From the NCBI GenBank assembly GCA_045595845.1, contig JAZOBF010000044.1, positions 1-18,336 on the forward strand: DNA of 18,336 nucleotides, read 5' to 3'. The notes under the pieces are model-generated. The model made no database searches. It had not been told where the DNA came from and saw only the letters and a list, made by a program, of their open reading frames with translations. The position numbers and the translations under genes are program-made. The DNA comes from RGIG3009 sp045595845. Its GTDB lineage: Bacteria > Bacillota > Clostridia > Oscillospirales > Acutalibacteraceae. Shown in pieces: positions 1-6,998 of the stretch (position 1 is the first letter of the stretch; every line of letters begins with the position of its first letter).

Positions 1-67
1 GCAGTTAAGCTCACTTGCGCTGACAATACTTGGCTGGTAGCGGCCCGGGAAGATAAGTAGGCGCCAA
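1..67 (+). rRNA. rrf: 5S ribosomal RNA, 3' part (cut by window edge)
   Basis: The first bases match the middle and 3' half of bacterial 5S rRNA. They show the GTTAAGC block, the GCGCTGA and TACT segments, then the GGGAAGATAAGTAGGCGCC run that corresponds to the conserved GGGAGAGTAGG(T)CGCC end. The 5' half lies outside the window, so an rRNA operon probably extends to the left. The exact 3' end (about 67-70) is estimated from where the stem-forming 3' strand should stop. It is followed directly by a terminator hairpin. Confidence 0.88.
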
Positions 68-70
68 CAC

Positions 71-111
71 AAAGCAAGACCTCGACGATTACCGTCGAGT
101 TCTTTTGCTTT
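71..111 (+). terminator. Terminator after 5S rRNA
   Basis: A two-part stem is visible. The outer arm AAAGCAA (71-77) pairs with TTGCTTT (105-111), and the inner arm CTCGACG (81-87) pairs with CGTCGAG (93-99) around a 5-base loop. T-rich sequence lies on the descending side (100-106 and 109-111). Its position right after the 5S end suits termination of the rRNA operon. Confidence 0.8.
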
Positions 112-114
112 GTG

Positions 115-149
115 AGTGAAGAGTGAAAAGTGAAGAGTGAAAAGTGAAG
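115..149. repeat. Short tandem repeat, 14-bp unit x 2.5
   Basis: The unit AGTGAAGAGTGAAA occurs at 115-128 and 129-142, and a half unit AGTGAAG follows at 143-149. The unit is itself made of two related heptamers (AGTGAAG/AGTGAAA). It has no spacers, so it is not CRISPR, and no reading frame crosses it. It lies between the rRNA terminator and a run of hairpins. Confidence 0.85.
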
Positions 150-150
150 G

Positions 151-231
151 TGTCGCCTACGGCGACAGAATTGGAAAAGGGCGAGCGATGCTCGCCCCAC
201 GCGCAGAGGGAACCCTGACGGTTCCCCCTGC
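151..231. repeat. Cluster of three compact intergenic hairpins
   Basis: Three inverted repeats lie close together: TGTCGCC-TAC-GGCGACA (151-167, 7 bp), GGGCGAGC-GAT-GCTCGCCC (179-197, 8 bp perfect), and a 12-bp stem with one A/C mismatch whose arms are 203-214 and 220-231 around loop CTGAC. An alternative pairing joins CAGAGGGA (204-211) to TCCCTCTG (242-249). High-GC short-loop hairpins of this style recur between genes in many Clostridia, which is recall and was not checked here. Read on the minus strand, the 179-197 hairpin is followed by TTTTCC (173-178), so it could end transcription of the minus-strand gene at 305-661. No gene is seen from 112 to 304, and 250-304 shows nothing recognisable. 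Confidence 0.7.
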
Positions 232-304
232 ACACATCCCCTCCCTCTGAACAATCGAGAATGGTTAGGTGCTTTTTTCTTGCTTTGGTGAGGATGGGAA
301 CGGG

Positions 305-661
305 TTACACCCTCGTGTCTTGAAAAAACATCAATGTTTCGTATAGGGCAAGATCCATGGCAAAACTATAAAATCGAACGAAATTCTCTTTGGGGACATG
401 AATGGCTTTATGCTTTGCTACCTTACAGTTGTAGATTAAAGTGTAACAATCTGTTTTACTTGGCGGTGTGTCGAAACCAAGTTCGTTATAATTTAGAGGG
501 TGTGGTGTTAAGTTGTCCAATATAATATAGTGTTCCGTTGAGGGTAACGGATTTCTTGCCATGTGGTGGTGAACATCGTCTAGATTATTTGTGAATAGAA
601 CAGCACGAAAATTGCTGTGTTCAGCTTCAATGTTGTTGCACGCGTATGCCTCAAATCGCAA
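305..661 (-). CDS. Unrecognised 118-residue protein, divergent from XRE regulator
   Basis: No family is recognised. The TTG start at 661-659 is preferred over the ATG 24 codons upstream: AGAGGTGAT lies just upstream of it (about 666-674), while the longer version would begin inside the operator/promoter region. From this start the protein begins M(L)RFEAYACNNIEAEH and ends FFQDTRV. It has no signal peptide, no clear membrane segment, a His run (DDVHHHMARN) and three Cys; it looks like a small soluble protein. A strong promoter (728-733/705-710) precedes it, overlapped by two dyads that the neighbouring XRE protein could bind. The region is more AT-rich than the housekeeping genes, which suggests acquisition. 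A 63-codon frame on the other strand (334-525) lacks comparable signals. That the gene is real is inferred from promoter, ribosome binding site and operators. Confidence 0.62.
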   Translation of the reverse strand: MRFEAYACNNIEAEHSNFRAVLFTNNLDDVHHHMARNPLPSTEHYIILDNLTPHPLNYNELGFDTPPSKTDCYTLIYNCKVAKHKAIHVPKENFVRFYSFAMDLALYETLMFFQDTRV

Positions 662-682
662 GTGTATCACCTCTTTTAAAAC

Positions 683-699
683 TATCCCGAAATGGGATA
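683..699. promoter_or_regulatory. Operator-like dyad O1
   Basis: A perfect inverted repeat, TATCCC-GAAAT-GGGATA, with 6-bp arms and a 5-bp centre. It lies at the expected transcription start of the minus-strand gene (about 698). Its size and symmetry suit a dimeric HTH_3 repressor such as the one encoded at 745-951. Binding by that protein is inferred. Confidence 0.72.
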
Positions 700-704
700 A
701 TTTT

Positions 705-733
705 AGTATACCAATATGGGATAATATCGTCAA
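705..733 (-). promoter_or_regulatory. Sigma-A promoter of the unrecognised minus-strand gene
   Basis: Read on the minus strand: TTGACG (733-728), a 17-base spacer, then TATACT (710-705). The predicted start is near 698, giving a leader of about 35 bases before the TTG start. The -35 box overlaps the ribosome binding site region of the XRE gene on the other strand, so the two genes are closely coupled. No equally good plus-strand promoter for the XRE gene is visible; a weak GATAAT at 720-725 is the best candidate. Confidence 0.7.
707..723. promoter_or_regulatory. Operator-like dyad O2
   Basis: TATACC-AATAT-GGGATA is a near-copy of O1: same arm length and spacing, one arm mismatch, and 14 of 17 bases identical. 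Its centre is 24 bp from that of O1, somewhat over two helical turns. It covers most of the minus-strand -10 box and part of the spacer, a position that would block RNA polymerase. Confidence 0.7.
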
Positions 734-744
734 GAGGTGATGGT

Positions 745-951
745 ATGCGGTTAAGGGAACTGCGAGAAGCCAAACGATTGTCCCAACAGCGATTGGCGAT
801 GGAACTGAACATGAGCCAGAATACGATCAGCCGTTATGAAACGGGTGCGCATGAGCCGGGACTTGCGGAATTAATAAAGCTTGCCGAGTATTTTAAAGTA
901 TCGGTAGATTATTTGCTAGAGAGAACAGACAATCCGAATATGAATAAATAA
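745..951 (+). CDS. Small XRE-family (HTH_3) transcriptional regulator
   Basis: This 68-residue protein is a single lambda-Cro/XRE helix-turn-helix domain. The pattern RELREAKRLSQQRLAMELN is followed by MSQNTISRYETGAHEPGL and LIKLAEYFKVSVDYLLER, which spans helices 1 to 5 of the fold; the recognition helix is about residues 23-31. There is no extra effector or peptidase domain, so it probably acts as a simple dimeric repressor. The ATG at 745 is chosen because AGAGGTGAT (733-741) sits just upstream and the HTH domain starts at residue 2; an in-frame extension to 646 would run back through both operators. Two dyads in the divergent intergenic region suggest that it represses the neighbour and possibly itself. 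The gene ends in a bidirectional terminator. Confidence 0.9.
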   Translation: MRLRELREAKRLSQQRLAMELNMSQNTISRYETGAHEPGLAELIKLAEYFKVSVDYLLERTDNPNMNK

Positions 952-982
952 ACGCCTGCTGATTGTGACAGCAGGCGTTTTT
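951..982. terminator. Bidirectional terminator between XRE gene and murC
   Basis: The perfect 10-bp stem AACGCCTGCT (951-960) / AGCAGGCGTT (970-979) has a 9-base loop and is followed by TTT on the plus strand. On the minus strand, TTTATTTATT follows the same stem. The stem starts within the XRE stop codon and ends five bases before the murC stop codon, so it can serve both converging genes. Confidence 0.88.
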
Positions 983-983
983 G

Positions 984-2357
984 TTATTGTTCTTCAAGTA
1001 GGGTTTTTATCATGCGGGCGCATTTGTAAACATCGCCGCCGCCCATGGTGAGGATTAAGTCGTCGGGCTTGGCGTTTTCGGCAACGAAACGGCTGATTTC
1101 ATCAAAGGTGGCAAGGTAGTGCGCGCCGTTGATTCGGTCGGTGATTTGTTTAGAGGAAACATTCCATTCGTTTTGTTCGCGTGAACCCATAATATCGCTG
1201 ACAACGACTTCGTCGGCAATGGCAAGCGCTTCGGCAAACTCATTAAGATGGCGCGCGGTGCGCGAGAAAGTAAAGGGTTGAAAGATTGCCCATACGCGGG
1301 CATACGGCATCGCCTTGGCGGCGTTTAGGGTAGCGACGATTTCGGTCGGGTGATGTGCGTAATCGTCTACGATGGTGATATCGTTTACCGTGCCTAAAAA
1401 CTCAAAGCGTCTGCCCGCGCCATGAAAGGCGGCAAGTCCCGCGGCAATTTCTTCTGCGGTTGCACCACACAAGTCGGCGGCGGCAGCGGCGGCAACGGAA
1501 TTTAACACATTGTGTTCACCGGGCACGCCCAGCGTGATAGCGGCAACCTTTTTGCCGTGGTGATACAGGTCATAGCACCCGTACGCGCCGTCATGTACCG
1601 ACACATTAGCGGCATACCAGTCGCAATCGGCGGAATAGCCGTACCGCACAACATCGGCATGGGCAAGCCCTTTTGCCGCACGGCGGGTATTTTCATCCTC
1701 GTTATTGATAATCAGCGTGCCGGTGGTTTGAGCGGCAAACTGACGAAACGAGGCGATAACATTGTCAAGTGAACCAAAATAATCCAGATGGTCGGCATCT
1801 ACATTGAGAAGAATCGAAACGGCGGGAGCCATCTCTAAATAATGGTCTTGAAATTCGCAGGCTTCGCACACAAATACATCCGATTTTCCTGCGTGACCGT
1901 TGGCATCGATGAGCGGCAATCTGCCGCCGATAAACACCGACGGATCGCGGTCTGCCTGCAACAGAATTTGGGATATCATGGAGGAGGTAGTGGTTTTCCC
2001 GTGTGTGCCCGCAACCGCAACGGTGCGGGAGAAACAACGCGACAGGGCGCCGAGCAATTTGGCACGCTCCATCAGCGGAATACCGCGTGCCGTTGCCGCC
2101 GTCAGTTCGGGATTATCGGCAGATACCGCAGCGGTATAGACGACAACATCTGCCTTACCGATATTTTCCGCTTTTTGCGGCATGAATACGGGAATCCCCA
2201 ATCGACGCATCCGCGCGAGATTATCCGATTCGTTGACATCGGAGCCGGTGATGGTATAGCCCATGGAATGCAGAATCTCCGCAAGCGGACTCATGCCCGA
2301 ACCGCCGATCCCGACGAAATGCACCGACTTCACGCCGGGCAATATGGTCTGATTCAT
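984..2357 (-). CDS. murC: UDP-N-acetylmuramate--L-alanine ligase MurC
   Basis: A cytoplasmic ATP-dependent ligase that joins L-alanine to UDP-MurNAc, the first peptide-stem step of peptidoglycan synthesis. The 457 residues are the usual MurC length. The N-terminal UDP-binding Rossmann segment shows HFVGIGGSGMSPLAEIL (13-29). The central ATP-binding motif is GTHGKTTT (117-124), with NVDADHLDYF (185-194), GEHNVLNSVAA (280-290) and DDYAHHPTEI (331-340), all Mur-ligase signatures. The ATG at 2357 is supported by AGGAGGG at 2370-2364. It stands alone on the minus strand, is divergent from the miaB operon and converges on the XRE gene. A TATAAT box lies at 2386-2381. MurC, rather than MurD, E, F or Mpl, is indicated by the N-terminal GIGGSGM and by the length. 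Confidence 0.96.
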   Translation of the reverse strand: MNQTILPGVKSVHFVGIGGSGMSPLAEILHSMGYTITGSDVNESDNLARMRRLGIPVFMPQKAENIGKADVVVYTAAVSADNPELTAATARGIPLMERAKLLGALSRCFSRTVAVAGTHGKTTTSSMISQILLQADRDPSVFIGGRLPLIDANGHAGKSDVFVCEACEFQDHYLEMAPAVSILLNVDADHLDYFGSLDNVIASFRQFAAQTTGTLIINNEDENTRRAAKGLAHADVVRYGYSADCDWYAANVSVHDGAYGCYDLYHHGKKVAAITLGVPGEHNVLNSVAAAAAADLCGATAEEIAAGLAAFHGAGRRFEFLGTVNDITIVDDYAHHPTEIVATLNAAKAMPYARVWAIFQPFTFSRTARHLNEFAEALAIADEVVVSDIMGSREQNEWNVSSKQITDRINGAHYLATFDEISRFVAENAKPDDLILTMGGGDVYKCARMIKTLLEEQ

Positions 2358-2380
2358 GCAAATCCCTCCTCATATCCCTT

Positions 2381-2386
2381 ATTATA
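2381..2386 (-). promoter_or_regulatory. murC -10 box
   Basis: TATAAT on the minus strand lies 24 bases upstream of the murC start codon. The -35 region is poor: T-rich sequence such as TTTATT about 17 bases upstream. The predicted transcript would have a leader under 20 bases, containing only the AGGAGGG ribosome binding site. Confidence 0.6.
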
Positions 2387-2442
2387 TTGGTTTTCGGAGC
2401 AAAAATAAATACTTTTTTGTAATTTTTAGCAAGAAATAAAGA

Positions 2443-2471
2443 TTGAATTGTTTTGTGAAATTTGCTATACT
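2443..2471 (+). promoter_or_regulatory. Sigma-A promoter of the miaB-rluD gene block
   Basis: TTGAAT (2443-2448), a 17-base spacer and TATACT (2466-2471) precede miaB by about 30 bases. It is the only good sigma-A-like promoter noticed for the plus-strand block before the tRNA promoter at 17997. A TTG-initiated extension of the miaB frame would start exactly on this -35 box, an argument against that extension. Confidence 0.75.
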
Positions 2472-2502
2472 ATTTTTATCTGTATATCAGCGAGGGAAAA
2501 GC

Positions 2503-3912
2503 ATGGCGGACATTCATATTATCTCGCCGGAGGAACTGGAACAGCAACAAGTTTTTATTCGGCAAATACGGCAGTATTATGAGCGGCGGTGTGCCGAAAG
2601 TGCACCGCTTGCCTATGTGCGTACATACGGTTGTCAGCAGAATGTGGCGGATTCCGAGCGGATGAAAGGATTACTCGCACAGATGGGGTTCGGGTTTACC
2701 GACAGCCCCGAACAAGCAGATTTTATTCTGTTTAACACCTGTGCGGTGAGAGAACACGCCGAGGACCGTGTGTTTGGAAATGTCGGTGCGCTCAAGGCGC
2801 TCAAACGGCGCAAACCGCATTTGCTCATTGCGCTGTGCGGGTGCATGGTGCAACAAGAGCATATCGCGCAGAAGCTTTACAAAAGTTATCCGTTTGTCGG
2901 GTTGGTCTTTGGGACTCATGTTCAGCACCGTTTACCCGAACTCATGGCTGAGGTCTTGTTCGGCAACCGTCGCAAGGTGGAGATTCCCTCCGTTGACGGC
3001 GTGATTGCCGAGGGGATTCCGACGGTGCGCGACGGCGGGTTTAAGGCGTTTGTATCCATCATGTACGGATGTAACAATTTCTGTACCTATTGTATCGTGC
3101 CGTATGTGCGCGGCCGCGAACGCAGCCGTGACCCTGCTTTGATTTTGCAAGAGGTGCGCGAACTTGTGGAACAGGGATACAAGGATATCACCCTGCTCGG
3201 GCAAAATGTGAATTCCTACGGCAAGGGTGAGGCTCATGGCGTGACATTCCCCGAATTGCTTCGACGCATCAATGCGATACCCGGTGATTTCGTGATTCGG
3301 TTTATGACTTCGCATCCGAAAGATGCGACGAAAGAACTGTTTGATACGATTGCGGCATGCCCCAAAATATCGCGGCATTTTCACTTGCCGTTCCAGTCGG
3401 GCAGTAACCGCATTTTAAAGGAAATGAACCGTCGGTATACGAGAGAACAGTATTTGGACTTGATTGCGTATGCCCGACAGACGGTGCCGGGCATTACCTT
3501 CACGAGTGATGTGATCGTAGGCTTCCCCGGTGAGCAGCGCGAGGATTTTTTGCAGACGCTGTCGCTCATTCGCGAGGTAGGGTTTGCCTCGTTGTTTACT
3601 TTTATTTTCTCGCCGCGCGAGGGAACGCCCGCGGCAAAAATGGATGATCCCGTTCCCGCCGAAACAAAATCGGCGTGGTTTGCCGAGATGACCGCTTTAC
3701 AGGAGGGGTTGTCCGCCGAGCGGCTGAAAACCGTGGTCAACACCACAGAGCGTGCCTTGTTGGAGGCAGAAGCGGGCGGCTTTTTGGAAGCCCGTCTTGC
3801 CGATAACAGCATTGTACGCGTGCAGGGCGATCCTGCACGGATCGGTGAATTTGTGAATGTGCGTATTACCGGTGCACGCAGTTATATTTTAACCGGTGAA
3901 ATTGAGAATTAA
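2503..3912 (+). CDS. miaB: tRNA-2-methylthio-N6-dimethylallyladenosine synthase MiaB
   Basis: A radical-SAM methylthiotransferase that adds the 2-methylthio group to i6A37 in tRNAs reading UNN codons. It acts after MiaA, which is encoded in the same block. The ATG at 2503 gives 469 residues, with GAGGGA just upstream. The N-terminal UPF0004 domain carries the auxiliary-cluster Cys in YGCQQN (C44), NTCAVR (C80) and CGCM (C114). The radical SAM motif is CNNFCTYC (C190, C194, C197), followed by VPYVRGRERSR, which is diagnostic of MiaB over MtaB and RimO. A C-terminal TRAM domain (about 400-465) should bind RNA. The stop is 14 bases before the YmcA-like gene, matching the miaB(ymcB)-ymcA order in B. 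subtilis. Confidence 0.96.
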   Translation: MADIHIISPEELEQQQVFIRQIRQYYERRCAESAPLAYVRTYGCQQNVADSERMKGLLAQMGFGFTDSPEQADFILFNTCAVREHAEDRVFGNVGALKALKRRKPHLLIALCGCMVQQEHIAQKLYKSYPFVGLVFGTHVQHRLPELMAEVLFGNRRKVEIPSVDGVIAEGIPTVRDGGFKAFVSIMYGCNNFCTYCIVPYVRGRERSRDPALILQEVRELVEQGYKDITLLGQNVNSYGKGEAHGVTFPELLRRINAIPGDFVIRFMTSHPKDATKELFDTIAACPKISRHFHLPFQSGSNRILKEMNRRYTREQYLDLIAYARQTVPGITFTSDVIVGFPGEQREDFLQTLSLIREVGFASLFTFIFSPREGTPAAKMDDPVPAETKSAWFAEMTALQEGLSAERLKTVVNTTERALLEAEAGGFLEARLADNSIVRVQGDPARIGEFVNVRITGARSYILTGEIEN

Positions 3913-3926
3913 GGAGAGTATTACCA

Positions 3927-4337
3927 ATGGAACAAATTTTGGAAATGGCCAAAGAAATCGGACATGCCATTCAACAGGATGAGCGTTTTGTCAAGTTGCA
4001 GATGGCACAGGCAAAGGCGGATGAAGATGCTGTGTTGCAAGAATTGATCGGCGAGTTTAATTTAAAACGCATGGCGATCAACGGCGAGGCGGCCAAGCCC
4101 CAAGAAGAGCAGGACGAGGAAAAGGTTAAACAACTGAATGTGGAATTGCGCGAGGTATATGCCCGCGTCATGGCAAACGAATCCATGGCGGCATACAATG
4201 CCGCCAAAACAGAACTGGATAAGATTATCAACGGCATCGGGGCTATTATCAATATGGCCGCGCAAGGCTTCAACCCCGATGATTACGATGAGCATCAATG
4301 CGGCGGCAATTGTGCCAGCTGCGGTGGATGCCACTAA
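3927..4337 (+). CDS. ymcA: YlbF/YmcA-family protein with Cys-rich tail
   Basis: A 136-residue, mostly alpha-helical protein of the Com_YlbF family. Long charged amphipathic helices cover about 1-45 and 60-112. In B. subtilis, YmcA, YlbF and YaaT form a complex that binds iron-sulfur clusters and steers RNase Y in mRNA maturation, with effects on competence, sporulation and biofilm. The last 14 residues are HQCGGNCASCGGCH, with Cys at 125, 129, 132 and 135 (C-x3-C-x2-C-x2-C), a likely metal or Fe-S ligand set. AAGGAG at 3911-3916 sets the ATG start. Its place between miaB and mutS is the position of B. subtilis ymcA, hence the symbol; orthology to YmcA rather than YlbF is inferred from context. 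Only one paralogue is in this window. Confidence 0.85.
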   Translation: MEQILEMAKEIGHAIQQDERFVKLQMAQAKADEDAVLQELIGEFNLKRMAINGEAAKPQEEQDEEKVKQLNVELREVYARVMANESMAAYNAAKTELDKIINGIGAIINMAAQGFNPDDYDEHQCGGNCASCGGCH

Positions 4338-4375
4338 ATTTCTAAAATTTCGGATGTCAAAAGGAGGTGGGCGGT

Positions 4376-6982
4376 ATGCCACCGGTAACCCCGATGATGC
4401 AACAGTACTTTGAAATTAAAAAGAACTATCCTCAATGCATTGTATTCTACCGCTTAGGCGATTTTTATGAGATGTTTTATGACGATGCCAAAATTGCATC
4501 ACAGGAGCTGGAGCTGGTCCTGACCGGCAGAGATTGCGGACAGGAGGAGCGGGCGCCGATGTGTGGTGTGCCGTTTCACAGTTGTGAGGGGTACATCGCC
4601 AAATTGGTCAACCGCGGATACAAGGTAGCCATTTGCGAGCAGACGGAGGATCCCGCCACTGCCAAGGGTATTGTCAGGCGCGAGGTAGTGCGCATCATTA
4701 CGCCCGGCACGGTCATGGAAGGCAGTATGCTGGAAGAGGGCCGCAACAACTATTTGTGCGTGGTGTATGCGGGCGAGGATTTTGCTGACGCGGGCTTGTG
4801 CTTTGTGGATATATCTACCGGCGAGATGCATGTTACGCAGTTGGAAGGACAGGATTTGTTGCCGCGCGTGCAAAATGAATTGGGGCGTTTTGCGCCGCGG
4901 GAAGTGTTGCTCAATGCTACGGCGATGGCAATGCCTGATGTTACGGAATTTTTACTCAACCGATTGGCTGTCAAGCCCGAACAAGCAGAGACGGTTTGCT
5001 TTGACTATGCCGCCGCCGCGTCGCGGGTGCTGGAACATTTCGGCAAATCTTCGCTCGATGCTCTTGCTCTGCAGGAGAAAAGCGGTGCGGTGTGCGCTCT
5101 CGGTTGTGCCCTTCACTATTTGTATATGACACAAATGGTCGGCATCGAGCGCATGACGCAACTTGATGTGTATTCCGATGCGCAGTTTATGCGGTTGGAT
5201 TTGAGTGCCAGACGCAATCTGGAATTGCTGGAAACCATGCGCAATAAGGAAAAACGCGGTTCTCTGCTCGGTGTACTGGATAAAACACGCACCGCGATGG
5301 GCAAGCGGCTTATTCGTAATTGGATTGAGCAACCGTTGCTGAATGCGGCGCAGATTACCCGTCGTCAGGATGCGGTTGAAGAGATCGCGCAGGATGCGAT
5401 ACTTCGCGAAGATTTGCGTGAACTGCTCGGCGACATTCACGATTTGGAACGGATTATGACGCGTGTGGTATATGGTAGTGCCAACGCCAAAGAAGTCGCT
5501 GCGCTCGGGCAGACTATTGAACGGCTCAGTCCCATTAAAGCGCGGTTAGTCGGTACGCAGTCCGAGTTATTGCATGCGATATACGAAGAGATTGACCCGT
5601 TACCGGATTTGCTTTCGTTGATAACCGCATCCATTGCGGATAATCCGCCGTTTTCGGTGCGCGAGGGCGGGATGATCCGTCCGGGATACCATGCTGAATT
5701 GGATGAGCTGCGGCTCATCATGGATGACAGTAAGAGCATTTTGGCGCGTATTGAAGCCGAGGAAAAAGAAAAGACCGGCATCAAGACCTTGAAAATCGGG
5801 TATAACCGCGTGTTTGGCTATTACATTGAAGTATCGCGCAGTTTTTCGGAACAGGTGCCCGAACAGTATATCCGTAAGCAGACGCTTGCCAACGCGGAAC
5901 GTTATATCACACAGGAGTTAAAAGAACTCGAAGCCCGTGTGCTGGGTGCTAAGGATCGCGCGGTGGCGTTGGAGTATCAGCTGTTCTGTGAGGTGCGTCG
6001 GGCGATTGCCGATGAATTGGCGCGCATTCAAACTACCGCTGAGGCGATTGCAAGGTTAGATGTGCTGACCTCGTTTGCACAAGTGGCGGTATATCATAAT
6101 TACATACGCCCCGTTATCAATTTAAATGGGGTGATTGACATTAAAAACGGGCGTCATCCCGTTGTGGAGGCGTTGCAGTCGGCACCGTTTGTGCCAAACG
6201 ATGTGCTCTTGGATAATGACAGCAATCGTGTTGCGATGATAACCGGCCCGAATATGGCGGGTAAATCCACCTATATGCGCCAAACGGCGCTGATTGTCTT
6301 GATGGCACAGATCGGCAGTTTTGTACCCGCCGACAGCGCGACTATCGGTATTGTGGATAGTATTTTTACCCGTGTGGGTGCGTCGGATGATTTGGCATCC
6401 GGGCAATCCACCTTTATGGTGGAGATGAGCGAGGTAGCCTCCATTTTGCAGAATGCGACGGCGAACAGTCTTATTGTTTTCGACGAGATCGGACGCGGTA
6501 CTTCGACTTTTGACGGTATGAGTATCGCACGCGCGGTGCTTGAACATGTTGCCGATCCGCGTAAATTAGGGGCAAAAACCTTGTTTGCTACCCATTACCA
6601 CGAACTTACGGTGATGGAGGACGAGCTCGCCGGCGTGAAGAACTACAATGTTGCGGTGAAAAAGCACGGCGACGATATTACTTTCTTGCGCCGTATCGTG
6701 CGCGGACCGACGGACGACAGTTACGGTATTGAGGTGGCGAAGCTTGCCGGTGTGCCCGATTCCGTCGTGGTGCGGGCGAAAGCCATCTTGAAAGAACTGG
6801 ATAACGGCACCTTGCCGACAACGCGCGTACACAGCGATGCGGTCGGGCAAGAGAGCGCGTTGTTGCCGAAAGCGGACAACGATCTCGTTCGCCGTTTAAA
6901 GGAAATGGATGTTAATGTGCTGACGCCTATTGAGGCGATGCAGACTTTGTATGAACTTCATCGCGAAGCACAACAGTACTAA
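4376..6982 (+). CDS. mutS: DNA mismatch repair protein MutS
   Basis: The mismatch-recognition ATPase that recruits MutL. The 868 residues are full MutS1 length. The N-terminal domain has the mismatch-wedging Phe-x-Glu at F30-Y31-E32 (GDFYEMF), which separates it from MutS2. Connector and lever/clamp regions follow, including the IKTLKIGYNRVFGYYIEVS stretch. The ATPase domain shows TGPNMAGKST (Walker A, 623-632), IVFDEIGRGTSTFDG (Walker B and signature, about 700-714) and ATHYHEL (738-744). The ATG at 4376 is preferred because AAGGAGGT (4361-4368) lies 7 bases upstream; an in-frame GTG at 4367 overlaps that ribosome binding site. The mutL start is 16 bases after its stop. Confidence 0.97.
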   Translation: MPPVTPMMQQYFEIKKNYPQCIVFYRLGDFYEMFYDDAKIASQELELVLTGRDCGQEERAPMCGVPFHSCEGYIAKLVNRGYKVAICEQTEDPATAKGIVRREVVRIITPGTVMEGSMLEEGRNNYLCVVYAGEDFADAGLCFVDISTGEMHVTQLEGQDLLPRVQNELGRFAPREVLLNATAMAMPDVTEFLLNRLAVKPEQAETVCFDYAAAASRVLEHFGKSSLDALALQEKSGAVCALGCALHYLYMTQMVGIERMTQLDVYSDAQFMRLDLSARRNLELLETMRNKEKRGSLLGVLDKTRTAMGKRLIRNWIEQPLLNAAQITRRQDAVEEIAQDAILREDLRELLGDIHDLERIMTRVVYGSANAKEVAALGQTIERLSPIKARLVGTQSELLHAIYEEIDPLPDLLSLITASIADNPPFSVREGGMIRPGYHAELDELRLIMDDSKSILARIEAEEKEKTGIKTLKIGYNRVFGYYIEVSRSFSEQVPEQYIRKQTLANAERYITQELKELEARVLGAKDRAVALEYQLFCEVRRAIADELARIQTTAEAIARLDVLTSFAQVAVYHNYIRPVINLNGVIDIKNGRHPVVEALQSAPFVPNDVLLDNDSNRVAMITGPNMAGKSTYMRQTALIVLMAQIGSFVPADSATIGIVDSIFTRVGASDDLASGQSTFMVEMSEVASILQNATANSLIVFDEIGRGTSTFDGMSIARAVLEHVADPRKLGAKTLFATHYHELTVMEDELAGVKNYNVAVKKHGDDITFLRRIVRGPTDDSYGIEVAKLAGVPDSVVVRAKAILKELDNGTLPTTRVHSDAVGQESALLPKADNDLVRRLKEMDVNVLTPIEAMQTLYELHREAQQY

Positions 6983-6998
6983 AAAAGGGGGTGCCGAC

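Noticed and set aside
115..149. CRISPR array
   Set aside because: The units are contiguous, 14 bp long and without spacers; no cas genes are in the window.
334..525. 63-codon plus-strand frame opposite the unknown gene
   Set aside because: No ribosome binding site or promoter is visible for it, while the minus-strand frame has both plus operators.
646..744. N-terminal extension of the XRE regulator
   Set aside because: It would run through both operators and the divergent promoter; the ATG at 745 has a good ribosome binding site and starts the HTH domain.
2443..2502. TTG-initiated extension of miaB with a hydrophobic leader
   Set aside because: The codon coincides with the -35 box and the extension covers the -10 box; GAGGGA precedes the ATG at 2503.
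4367..4375. GTG start for mutS
   Set aside because: The GTG is part of the AAGGAGGTG ribosome binding site; the ATG at 4376 has correct spacing.
6930..6998. Longer MutL start inside mutS
   Set aside because: MARIQVLDKHTAELIAAGEV is the usual MutL N-terminus, and AAGGGGG lies just before the ATG at 6999.
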